Assembly (NCBI GenBank): GCA_036743315.1 | Contig: DAINPV010000247.1 | Location: 1-6,239 of the forward strand | DNA length: 6,239 nucleotides | Reading direction: 5' to 3' | Source: CALBTQ01 sp036743315 | GTDB taxonomy: Bacteria > Lernaellota > Lernaellaia > Lernaellales > Lernaellaceae | In this document: positions 1-5,912 of the stretch, piece by piece | Numbering within the stretch: the stretch's first letter is position 1 | How the letters are laid out: each line of letters begins with the position of its first letter | The notes under the pieces: model-generated | Databases searched by the model: none | The model's input: only the letters and a program-made list of their open reading frames with translations | Told to the model about the DNA's origin: nothing | Position numbers and translations under genes: made by a program

Positions 1-1470
1 GTCGGCGGAATCCAACAGTAGATTGTGGTAAAGCCCGTAGGGGATGAGCAACGCCAGCGGTTCGACAGCCCAATCGCCGGGCTCGCCGCTGACGAAATAG
101 GGATCGTGGCCGCGCGCAAAGATGTTGCGTCGGCCGTCGGTCGCGGTGGCGACCAGCAACGAGCGCATTTCCAGACCGTCCGGACCGACGCGCGAGGTAT
201 CGTTCCATTCACCTTCGCGGTAGCGCTTGTACAGGACGCTTTTCTCGTCGCTGTATTCCAGCGGACCATAGCCGAGCAGGTGCAGGCGGTCGCGCTCGTC
301 GCCGACCAACAGCAGGTGATTGTCGCTGGGGAACGACAGGTACTTATCGTTCCAGACGCCGTCGGCGAACCAGAGATGCCGATCGAATTCGCCGGTCAAA
401 ACAAGATGTGGCGCACCCGCGGCGTCCGTGCCCATGGTCAGTTGCCGATAATCGTATTGATTGTTTTCCCACACCTTTGCCAGCGGTGTGCCGGCGTCGA
501 ATTGTTCGGCAAACCACACGTGGGTGATCACCTTGGGCAGGTACCCCTGGGTGTGCCCGTAGTACAAGGCGGCGATCATCGGTCTGCCGTCGCCGTTGAG
601 GGCAATTTGAGGATGGCTCAGGTCGGTGGGAATGCCCGGTGTGATGTAATCGTCGAGTACCGTTTGAAACTGCCAGGCGCCCGAGCCGTTCGTGCCGTAT
701 AAAATCGCCTGCTCTGTGCCCAGCGCAACGTGCAGCGTGTTTTGCGCATCGCCGACCGCCTGGTATCGAATTACGTATCCGGCGAAGGCGTTCTCCGATT
801 GCCAACCGTCGTTGTCCCGGTAAATGTGCTGCAGCGTGTAATCGGGCGGCAGGCCGGTGATGAAAAACAGGTGCGCTTGATCGTCGGCGTCGAAAATCAG
901 CGACAGCGAATTGAAGCCGATGAGCGACGAATAGTCCCAGGTCTGTTCTTCGCTCGGCATGCCGTCTTGCAGGGTGTAGTAATGCAGCCGGTTCGGATTG
1001 CGGGTGATCGTCGCCAGATGCAGAACACCGTTTGCATCGGCGGCCAGCGCGGCTTCGTAAACGTTGAACAGCGACTGCGCGGTCAGTTGGCCGATGGATT
1101 CCGCCGGCGCCATCGCCAAGCCGACGAATCGATTGCCTGACATTCCGCCGATAAGTTGTTCGACAAAACCGAATTCGGTTTCCGCAGACAACTTCGGCAG
1201 GGCCGCGGTGGCGTCGAACAGATCGAAGAACACCAGAAAATTGCCGAAGGACGTTGCGACGATCGGATGCGCTCCGTCGAGATCGTCCGTATCGTCGTCG
1301 CTATCGTCGTCCATATCGTCGTCGTCGTCATCATCATTGTCATCATCGTTATCGTCGTCATCGTCATCGTCATCGTCGGCGGGCGCGTCGTCGTCGTCAT
1401 CGTCGGATTGGCAGGCGAACGACAGGCACAGCAGCAGGGCGATCAACAGGGCGCAAAGAATTCGTTCCAT
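1..1470 (-). CDS. Asp-linker lipoprotein with propeller-like repeats (C-terminus outside window)
   Basis: The reading frame is open from ATG at 1468-1470 to the left edge without a stop, giving 490 residues of an unfinished protein. The start has a GAGG ribosome site 6 nt upstream (1477-1480). Residues 1-19 form a charged then leucine-rich signal peptide ending LSFA before Cys20, so it is probably a lipoprotein, although the lipobox is atypical (Ser at -3, Phe at -2). Residues 23-65 are almost all Asp (34 of 43). From about residue 140 a roughly 47-residue unit recurs seven times: a strand with hxxDxxGxxHh (around 141, 191, 237, 287, 345, 387 and 438) and then an aromatic strand closing on Trp (178, 223, 266, 334, 373, 422, 467). 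An eighth unit begins at the edge. This periodicity suggests a beta-propeller displayed outside the cell on an acidic tether. I see no catalytic motif and do not recognise a named family. It appears to have its own promoter (1518-1547). Confidence 0.85.
   Translation of the reverse strand, partial: MERILCALLIALLLCLSFACQSDDDDDDAPADDDDDDDDDNDDDNDDDDDDDMDDDSDDDTDDLDGAHPIVATSFGNFLVFFDLFDATAALPKLSAETEFGFVEQLIGGMSGNRFVGLAMAPAESIGQLTAQSLFNVYEAALAADANGVLHLATITRNPNRLHYYTLQDGMPSEEQTWDYSSLIGFNSLSLIFDADDQAHLFFITGLPPDYTLQHIYRDNDGWQSENAFAGYVIRYQAVGDAQNTLHVALGTEQAILYGTNGSGAWQFQTVLDDYITPGIPTDLSHPQIALNGDGRPMIAALYYGHTQGYLPKVITHVWFAEQFDAGTPLAKVWENNQYDYRQLTMGTDAAGAPHLVLTGEFDRHLWFADGVWNDKYLSFPSDNHLLLVGDERDRLHLLGYGPLEYSDEKSVLYKRYREGEWNDTSRVGPDGLEMRSLLVATATDGRRNIFARGHDPYFVSGEPGDWAVEPLALLIPYGLYHNLLLDSAD
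1276..1404 (-). repeat. Aspartate-rich low-complexity linker tract
   Basis: These 43 codons encode residues 23-65 of the lipoprotein, 34 of them Asp, interrupted by A-P-A, two Asn, Met, Ser, Thr and Leu. GAC and GAT alternate irregularly, so the tract is not a clean trinucleotide microsatellite; this suggests the protein sequence is what is maintained. In the other five frames the tract yields artificial Ser-rich, Ile/Val-rich, Arg/His-rich and Met/Thr-rich reading frames. It resembles the tract at 4024-4092 in composition and orientation. Confidence 0.9.
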
Positions 1471-1517
1471 GGACTCCCTCGCTTTCCGATGAATGAGCGC
1501 GGTCGATGGTTACTTGA

Positions 1518-1547
1518 ATTCTAACCCACTTGGGTAAGGCAGTTCAA
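1518..1547 (-). promoter_or_regulatory. Probable sigma70-type promoter of the lipoprotein gene
   Basis: Read on the minus strand, TTGAAC (1542-1547) is followed by an 18-bp spacer and TAGAAT (1518-1523), a 5/6 match to the -10 consensus. The start codon lies about 40 nt beyond the expected start point. The spacer carries an inverted repeat, ACCCA-CT-TGGGT (1524-1535), placed where a repressor or activator could bind. The promoter lies in the 94-bp gap after the zinc-ribbon gene, so the lipoprotein is probably transcribed separately. Confidence 0.5.
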
Positions 1548-1564
1548 CGGTCGCCGGCGGATGT

Positions 1565-1963
1565 CTAGTCCACCAACCGGCAGTTCATTTCTCCGCGGCA
1601 ATAGATGCAGGTGGCGTTGAACGTGGAGCCGTCGATGGGAATGTTCGGCGTCACGTACAGTTTCAACTCTTTGCCGCAGTGGGAACAGATGAAGTCGAGA
1701 CGCGGGCCGAAGCGTTGATCGAGACGGAACAGCAGGTACATCCCCAGAATGAAGCACAAGGCGGCGAAAAACCAATTGCCGGTTACCGCCATCAGCACGC
1801 TGGCGACGACGATCATCAACAGGAAGACGGCGAACAGAAATTTCAGGACGATCTTGTTCTGCCGAATGTTTTGGCGCGACAGCTCGAGCGTCGGCGGTTT
1901 GCCGTCGTTCTTGTTGTGGAAAGCCACGACATTGTCCGGGGAAAGCCTCGCATCGTCACTCAT
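1565..1963 (-). CDS. Small two-helix membrane protein with C-terminal zinc ribbon
   Basis: This is a complete 132-residue protein ending in TAG. The start is supported by AAGGAG (1972-1977) 8 nt upstream. Residues 1-38 are polar and probably cytoplasmic. Two hydrophobic segments follow (about 41-61 and 64-79), making a helical hairpin, and then a C-terminal domain with CxxC pairs at Cys93/Cys96 and Cys119/Cys122. These four cysteines in two knuckles are the normal pattern of a structural zinc ribbon, here probably on the cytoplasmic side because both ends of a two-helix hairpin face the same way. Cys128 is extra. I do not recognise a named family. The gene starts 22 bp after the DUF3467 gene, with no promoter or terminator evident between them, so the two are probably co-transcribed. 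The role is unknown; zinc ribbons often mediate protein or nucleic-acid contacts. Confidence 0.8.
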   Translation of the reverse strand: MSDDARLSPDNVVAFHNKNDGKPPTLELSRQNIRQNKIVLKFLFAVFLLMIVVASVLMAVTGNWFFAALCFILGMYLLFRLDQRFGPRLDFICSHCGKELKLYVTPNIPIDGSTFNATCIYCRGEMNCRLVD

Positions 1964-1985
1964 GCGCGATGCTCCTTTTTTTAAG

Positions 1986-2300
1986 TTAGTTTATCTCCAT
2001 CTCGTCGATGTCCACTTTCATCGGCGGGGTGATATCCAACTTGCCGAAGCGGTCCTCGTACGCTTTAACCTGCTGCTGCAGCAGCATCATCAACCGCTTG
2101 GCGTTTTTCGGCGCCATGACCATGCGGCTGGCGACCTTCGATTTCTTGCGCGCCGGTTGAATGAACACGAAATCGAAAATGAACTCGGCGTCGCTGTGGT
2201 TGATCAGACACAGGTTGGCATAAACGCCGCGGGCGACCTCGTCGTCGATCTTGATTTCCATGCGCATCGTTTTCGCCGGCGCTTCTTTGGGCTCGGACAT
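1986..2300 (-). CDS. DUF3467 family protein
   Basis: This is a 104-residue soluble protein of the DUF3467 family, whose function is not established. Family-like features are the EVARGVYANL segment (residues 21-30), the INHSDAEFIFDF strand region (33-44), a short basic loop (about 51-57), and the ending MAPKNAKRLMMLL plus a helix closing on YEDRFGKL (62-88). An acidic tail (95-104) follows. There is no signal peptide or membrane segment, so it should be cytoplasmic. The start at 2300 is chosen because GGAGG (2306-2310) lies 5 nt upstream and similarity begins just after it. The same frame stays open a further 1.5 kb across glpK, but that extension is antisense to a real gene and has no family-like sequence. 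It is the first gene of a probable two-gene unit with the zinc-ribbon membrane protein. Confidence 0.88.
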   Translation of the reverse strand: MSEPKEAPAKTMRMEIKIDDEVARGVYANLCLINHSDAEFIFDFVFIQPARKKSKVASRMVMAPKNAKRLMMLLQQQVKAYEDRFGKLDITPPMKVDIDEMEIN

Positions 2301-2325
2301 ACTTGCCTCCCTGATGGATAAAATC

Positions 2326-2354
2326 AGGATGCCTCGACGCCGCCCGACTGTCAA
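2326..2354 (-). promoter_or_regulatory. Probable promoter of the DUF3467/zinc-ribbon unit
   Basis: On the minus strand a perfect TTGACA (2349-2354) is followed by a 17-bp spacer and CATCCT (2326-2331), which keeps the conserved A at position 2 and T at position 6 of the -10 box. The expected transcript would begin near 2319, leaving a leader of about 19 nt that contains the GGAGG ribosome site. The -35 overlaps the palindrome at 2351-2362. Confidence 0.45.
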
Positions 2355-2362
2355 CCGGTTGA
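2351..2362. promoter_or_regulatory. 12-bp palindrome (operator candidate) between divergent genes
   Basis: TCAACCGGTTGA is a perfect 12-bp palindrome in the 126-bp gap between the DUF3467 gene and glpK. It overlaps the proposed -35 boxes on both strands, so a dimeric regulator bound there could control both transcripts. No regulator gene is present nearby, and the palindrome may simply arise from two back-to-back TTGA elements. Confidence 0.4.
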
Positions 2363-2387
2363 ACGCCGCGCGGGGCGGTGGTAGCCT
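2359..2387 (+). promoter_or_regulatory. Possible glpK promoter
   Basis: TTGAAC (2359-2364) is followed by 17 bp and TAGCCT (2382-2387), which keeps T1, A2 and T6 of the -10 consensus. It would give a leader of about 33 nt containing the AAGGAG site at 2415-2420. The match is weak and the surrounding DNA is GC-rich, so this is tentative; its mirror-image placement relative to the minus-strand promoter is the main argument. Confidence 0.3.
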
Positions 2388-2426
2388 AGCGCCGATCAAC
2401 GCACCGACATTGAGAAGGAGAGCGTC

Positions 2427-3905
2427 ATGCGCGATTTGGTGATGGCCATCGACCAGGGAACCACCGGCTCGACGGTGATGATTTTCGACGGCGAATTGAA
2501 CGTGCTGGGCAAAGGTTATGCCGAGTACGAGCAGCATTTCCCCAAGCCCGGCTGGGTGGAGCACGACTCCGACCAGATCTGGGAAAGCGTGGAAAAGACG
2601 ATCGCCATGGCGCTGGCCAAAGCGGGCGTCGGCGGCGAGCGCATCGCGGCCATCGGCATCACCAACCAGCGCGAAACGGTCGTCGCCTGGGAACGTGCGA
2701 CCGGCCGGCCGTACCACCACGCGATCGTCTGGCAGTGCCGCCGCACCGCCGACATGTGCGCGGCGCTGCGCAAACGCGGGCTGGAAGAAGTGTTTCAGCA
2801 ATCCACCGGCCTGCTGCTGGATCCCTATTTCTCGGGCACGAAAATCGCCTGGCTGCTGCAGAACGTGCCGGCCTTCGCCGCCGCGGCGGCCAAGGGCGAG
2901 GCGGCCATCGGCACGATCGACACCTTCCTGACCTGGAAACTGACCGGCGGCGTCGCGCACGTCACCGATGTTTCCAACGCCAGCCGTACGCTGTTGATGA
3001 ACCTGAAAACGCTCGCCTGGGACGACGAGTTGCTCGACATTCTCGAAATTCCCGCCTCGGTGCTGCCGTCCATCCGCAGCAGCAGCGAGGTGTACGGCAC
3101 GACCAAAGGTCTGTCGATGCTGCCCGACGGCATCCCCGTCGCGGGCATCGCCGGCGACCAGCAGGCCGCGCTGTTCGGCCAGGCGTGCTTCGAACCGGGC
3201 ATGGCCAAGTGCACCTACGGCACCGGCAGCTTCCTGCTGTGGAACACCGGCGAAAAAATCGTGCGCAGCAACAACCGCCTGCTGACCACCGTGGCCTGGA
3301 AACTGGGCGACGAAGTCAACTACGCGCTGGAAGGATCGAGCTTTATTGCCGGCGCAGCCGTGCAGTGGCTGCGCGACGGCCTGAAGATGTTCTCGTCCAG
3401 CCCCGAGGTCGAGCAACTCGCCGCCTCGGTGCCCGACACCGGCGGCGTGGTCTTCGTGCCCGCGCTGGTCGGCCTGGGCGCGCCGCACTGGAACGCGCAG
3501 GCCAAGGGCGTCATCTGGGGCATCACCCGCGGCACAACCCGCGCGCACATCGCCCGCGCCACGCTCGAGGGCATTGCGCTGCAGAACTACGACGTGCTCA
3601 AGGCGATGGAGAAAGACGCCGGCGCGAAACTCGAACTGCTGCGCGTGGACGGCGGGGCGAGCGCGAACAATCTGTTGATTCAGTTCCAGAGCGACATTCT
3701 CGATTGCGCGATCAGCCGCCCGACGATGGTCGAAACGACCGCCCTCGGCGCGGCGCTGCTGGCCGGGCTCGCGGTGGGCCTCTGGAAAAACAAGGCCGAG
3801 GTCACCGCGCGCTGGAAAGAGGATCGCCGTTTCACGCCGACCATGCCGTCGGCGAAGGTCGAGGAGCACCTTGTGCTGTGGAACGAAGCGCTCGGCCGCG
3901 TGTAA
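2427..3905 (+). CDS. glpK: Glycerol kinase
   Basis: This enzyme of the FGGY family phosphorylates glycerol with ATP to sn-glycerol 3-phosphate in the cytoplasm, the entry step of glycerol use and a source of phospholipid precursor. The 492-residue length is typical. The start is fixed by AAGGAG (2415-2420) 6 nt upstream. Visible motifs are the N-terminal phosphate loop DQGTTGS (9-15), the PGWVEHD segment (41-47), glycerol-contacting Arg82-Glu83, Trp102, Tyr134 and Asp244-Gln245, FGGY signature 1 (134-146), FGGY signature 2 (361-381, closing on Glu381) and the C-terminal ATP-site segment DGGASANN (408-415). All key catalytic positions are present. Compared with the E. coli enzyme, the fructose-1,6-bisphosphate loop is changed: positions equivalent to Gly230, Gly234 and Arg236 are Leu229, Pro233 and Gly235. 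Inhibition by that metabolite is therefore unlikely. No glpF, glpD or glpR gene is adjacent, and transcription ends at the terminator just downstream. Confidence 0.97.
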   Translation: MRDLVMAIDQGTTGSTVMIFDGELNVLGKGYAEYEQHFPKPGWVEHDSDQIWESVEKTIAMALAKAGVGGERIAAIGITNQRETVVAWERATGRPYHHAIVWQCRRTADMCAALRKRGLEEVFQQSTGLLLDPYFSGTKIAWLLQNVPAFAAAAAKGEAAIGTIDTFLTWKLTGGVAHVTDVSNASRTLLMNLKTLAWDDELLDILEIPASVLPSIRSSSEVYGTTKGLSMLPDGIPVAGIAGDQQAALFGQACFEPGMAKCTYGTGSFLLWNTGEKIVRSNNRLLTTVAWKLGDEVNYALEGSSFIAGAAVQWLRDGLKMFSSSPEVEQLAASVPDTGGVVFVPALVGLGAPHWNAQAKGVIWGITRGTTRAHIARATLEGIALQNYDVLKAMEKDAGAKLELLRVDGGASANNLLIQFQSDILDCAISRPTMVETTALGAALLAGLAVGLWKNKAEVTARWKEDRRFTPTMPSAKVEEHLVLWNEALGRV

Positions 3906-3924
3906 GGGCGGAACGGTTAAAGTG

Positions 3925-3954
3925 AAAGGGCGGCGTGTTCGGCCGCCCTTTTTT
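3925..3954 (+). terminator. Intrinsic terminator of glpK, probably bidirectional
   Basis: A perfect 10-bp stem (AAAGGGCGGC at 3925-3934 with GCCGCCCTTT at 3942-3951) closes a 7-nt loop and runs into six Ts (3949-3954). It begins 20 nt after the glpK stop codon. In the reverse direction the same hairpin is followed by a weaker U-rich stretch, so it may also stop the convergent kelch-protein transcript, whose stop codon is at 3973-3975. Confidence 0.9.
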
Positions 3955-3972
3955 ATGGTTGGTTAGCGGAGG

Positions 3973-5733
3973 TCAGCAACCGCACCCATCGTCATTGTCA
4001 TCGTCGTCGTCGTCCGTGGCGGCGTCGTCGTCATCATCGTCATCATCGTCATCGTCGTCATCGTCGTCATCATCGTCATCGTCGTCGTCGTCGGTATCGT
4101 CGTCGGCAGTATCGTCGTCGGCGGTATCATCATCGGTGGTGTCGTCGTCGGCGGTATCGTCGTCGGCGGTGTCGTCGTCGGTGGTATCGTCGTCGACCGT
4201 ATCATCGTCGGCGGGCGTGAGCACCTGGAAGCCGTTGTTCAACTGGCCGGCGCCGTTGTCGGTGACGATGATCACGTGGTACTCGCCGATGGCCGCGTCG
4301 GTCAGATCGAAGTCGGCGGTGATAGAATCCACACCCACCACCACCACGTTCGTCGCGGCGATTTCGTCTTTGTCGGGGCCGTTGAGCGTCACGGTGGGCG
4401 TGCCGAAGAAATGATTGCCCGTTACCGTCACGCTGACCTGCTCGTCCTGCTCGCCGTAGGCCGGATCGATGTCGGTCACTTCCGGCGTCGGCGCGACGAC
4501 CGTCAGGCAGCCTTCGCAATACTTGGGCGAGATGCCCAGGTAACCGGTCAAATAGTTGTCGGCGGCCAGCGTATAGGCGCCGGCGGGCAATTCGGCCGGC
4601 ACCGTCGCGGTGATGGTTTTCGCATCGTCTACGCTCAACGAATCGAAATCGATGCGCGGAGCCTTGAGCGGGGAGGCGAACATATAGTAGTCGCTGCCTG
4701 GTTCGTCGTCGAAATTAAGGCCTGTGATGGTGATTTCGGTCGTCTGGTAGTTGACCACCTCGGCCGGATCGAGCGTCGGTGAAATATAGGGCAGGCAATA
4801 GCGGAACACCTGGACGGCATCGGTTTCGGTGCTGTTGCCCGTCGCGCCGCCGGCGATGACGAAGACCGCGTCGTGGAAGTTGTCCGCGCCGGAAGCGAAG
4901 ACCGGCGTGGGCACCGTGCCGAACAGGGAGGCGAGATACCATGAGGATGTGTTCAGGTTGTACCCGCGAATGGTGGCGTCGGGAACCCACTGATCGCCCG
5001 TACCGAAGGTCCAGAAGTGATAGGACTCCTCATACTCAGGCGCGATCAGGTTGGCGTCGTTGGCGTCGATCGGCACGACCGCTTCGGTCGTCCAATCGCC
5101 GGCGTTCGGTTCGTAGGAATAGTTGCTTTCGTTGTTCCAGCCGCCGACGACGAAGAACAACCCGGCATAGGCCAGGCCCTTGCCGTAGTATTTGGCGCTG
5201 GGCATATCGTCAATGGCGCTCCAGGCGTCCAACAGCGGATCGTACGTGTAAGCGGAAGCCAGTACGGTATCGTCGCCTCGCCGGCCGCCGGCCACGTACA
5301 GTACGCCGTCGATCGCCGCGGCCGAGCAACCGGTCATGAATTCCGGATGCGAACTGCCGGTTTCCCAGGTGTCGGTTTCGGTGTCGTAGATATACAGGCT
5401 GTTCGTGAAATTGCCGCCGACGACATAAATTTTACCGTCGATCGCCGCGCCGCAGGCGCCGTTGCGAGGCAACGGTAGGTTGGTTTTGGTTTCCCAGGTA
5501 TCGGTTATTGGCGAATAAGCGTACACGTCATCGGTGGATGTACCGTCGGCATAACCGCCAATGAAGTAGAAATAATCGCCGACGGTGGCGGCCACCGGCC
5601 GAAAGGCGCCGTTCGGCAGACTCGTCGGCGAGGTTTCAAAGCCCTGCGAACAAGCCGGCGTTGCGGCCAAAGCCAGATTGAATGAAAACAGCGTACTAAA
5701 AAGCGTAAGGAAAATTATGATGCTTTTATTCAT
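3973..5733 (-). CDS. Secreted kelch-propeller/IPT protein with Asp-rich tail ending GCGC
   Basis: This 586-residue exported protein is complete. ATG at 5731-5733 is chosen because GGAG lies 6 nt upstream and a signal peptide begins there (Lys3, hydrophobic 5-22, ALA cleavage near 23); the in-frame ATG at 5790 would add 19 polar residues before it. Residues about 45-312 are kelch repeats: GG pairs at 59, 106, 149, 197 and 295, each of the first four followed by a Y-x-Y strand and Trp (80, 123, 171, 214), with a degenerate blade around 240-265. That suggests a six-bladed propeller. Two IPT/TIG-like immunoglobulin folds follow (about 315-411 and 416-506), the first ending with a CEGC pair (406-409). 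The tail has eight DDDTx units (509-547), 23 Asp (548-570), a second short Asp run and the terminal GCGC. The likely role is a surface or secreted binding protein; the ligand is unknown and no catalytic residues are visible. It converges on glpK and is divergent from the DUF3124 gene. Confidence 0.92.
   Translation of the reverse strand: MNKSIIIFLTLFSTLFSFNLALAATPACSQGFETSPTSLPNGAFRPVAATVGDYFYFIGGYADGTSTDDVYAYSPITDTWETKTNLPLPRNGACGAAIDGKIYVVGGNFTNSLYIYDTETDTWETGSSHPEFMTGCSAAAIDGVLYVAGGRRGDDTVLASAYTYDPLLDAWSAIDDMPSAKYYGKGLAYAGLFFVVGGWNNESNYSYEPNAGDWTTEAVVPIDANDANLIAPEYEESYHFWTFGTGDQWVPDATIRGYNLNTSSWYLASLFGTVPTPVFASGADNFHDAVFVIAGGATGNSTETDAVQVFRYCLPYISPTLDPAEVVNYQTTEITITGLNFDDEPGSDYYMFASPLKAPRIDFDSLSVDDAKTITATVPAELPAGAYTLAADNYLTGYLGISPKYCEGCLTVVAPTPEVTDIDPAYGEQDEQVSVTVTGNHFFGTPTVTLNGPDKDEIAATNVVVVGVDSITADFDLTDAAIGEYHVIIVTDNGAGQLNNGFQVLTPADDDTVDDDTTDDDTADDDTADDDTTDDDTADDDTADDDTDDDDDDDDDDDDDDDDDDDDDDDAATDDDDDDNDDGCGC
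4024..4092 (-). repeat. Run of 23 aspartate codons
   Basis: Twenty-three consecutive GAC or GAT codons encode residues 548-570 of the kelch protein. The two codons are mixed without regular order. Such an acidic, extended tract would act as a stiff, negatively charged spacer that may bind calcium. Its near-repetitive DNA is prone to length change and to assembly error. Confidence 0.92.
4093..4209 (-). repeat. Eight tandem 15-bp units encoding DDDTx
   Basis: On the coding strand a 15-bp unit, three Asp codons plus ACC or ACT plus a variable codon, is repeated eight times, the last lacking its fifth codon. The fifth residues run V, T, A, A, T, A, A. Synonymous differences between units show that the array is not a fresh duplication. 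It encodes residues 509-547, joining the second IPT domain to the poly-Asp run. There are no spacers, so it is not a CRISPR array. Confidence 0.92.
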
Positions 5734-5759
5734 CGTACTCTCCGTGGTTTTTAAATCGT

Positions 5760-5771
5760 TTGAAGCTTCAA
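5760..5771. promoter_or_regulatory. 12-bp palindrome in the kelch-gene leader
   Basis: TTGAAGCTTCAA is a perfect palindrome 26 bp upstream of the kelch-protein start codon, inside its proposed 5' leader. A second palindrome, CATTCGAATG, lies at 5790-5799. Either could be an operator bound by a dimer, or form a weak leader hairpin. AT-rich DNA produces such palindromes by chance fairly often. Confidence 0.3.
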
Positions 5772-5812
5772 TTTCTCTTTCTTTCGGCACATTCGAATGC
5801 GAGGATGAACAT

Positions 5813-5841
5813 TAAATACCTTTTGTTGTAAAAAAACTCAA
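5813..5841 (-). promoter_or_regulatory. Probable promoter of the kelch-protein gene
   Basis: On the minus strand TTGAGT (5836-5841) is followed by a 17-bp A/T-rich spacer and TATTTA (5813-5818). Transcription would start near 5806, leaving a leader of about 72 nt with the GGAG site just before the start codon. The region is strongly AT-rich compared with the GC-rich coding DNA around it, as expected for a control region. Confidence 0.45.
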
Positions 5842-5884
5842 AAGTACTTTATAGTTAATCGGATCGGTTCGAAAAGGAAACGAT

Positions 5885-5912
5885 TTGACAGAACCGCCAG
5901 ACACAAAAAATT
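5885..5912 (+). promoter_or_regulatory. Possible promoter of the DUF3124 gene
   Basis: A perfect TTGACA (5885-5890) is followed, after 16 bp, by AAAATT (5907-5912), a poor -10 box. The 9-bp sequence GGAAACGAT occurs directly before the -35 (5876-5884) and again just after the -10 (5916-5924), 40 bp apart. That spacing would suit a regulator binding both sites. The start codon at 5957 would follow a leader of about 37 nt. Confidence 0.3.

Noticed and set aside
25..1140. Plus-strand frames at 25-702 and 730-1140
   Set aside because: They are antisense shadows of the lipoprotein, which has a signal peptide, regular repeats and an unbroken 490-codon frame.
1064..1524. Ser-rich, Ile/Val-rich and Arg/His-rich plus-strand frames opposite the lipoprotein
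   Set aside because: All are alternative-frame readings of the poly-Asp tract of the minus-strand gene.
2301..3869. Long minus-strand extension of the DUF3467 frame across glpK
   Set aside because: It is antisense to a clear glycerol kinase, has the Arg/Gly/Ala/His-rich composition of a GC-rich shadow frame, and the DUF3467 similarity and ribosome site both begin at 2300.
2735..3925. 396-residue plus-strand frame inside glpK
   Set aside because: It is an Arg/Ala/His-rich shadow of glpK in another frame, without domain-like sequence or a ribosome site.
4093..4209. CRISPR-like array
   Set aside because: The units are contiguous 15-bp coding repeats with no spacers and translate in frame to DDDTx.
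3935..4414. Ser-rich plus-strand frame opposite the kelch-protein tail
   Set aside because: Its Ser/Val runs are the reverse-strand reading of Asp codons; it overlaps the terminator and has no ribosome site.
5734..5790. Longer start for the kelch protein at 5790
   Set aside because: It would place 19 polar residues before the signal peptide; ATG at 5733 has GGAG at the right distance.
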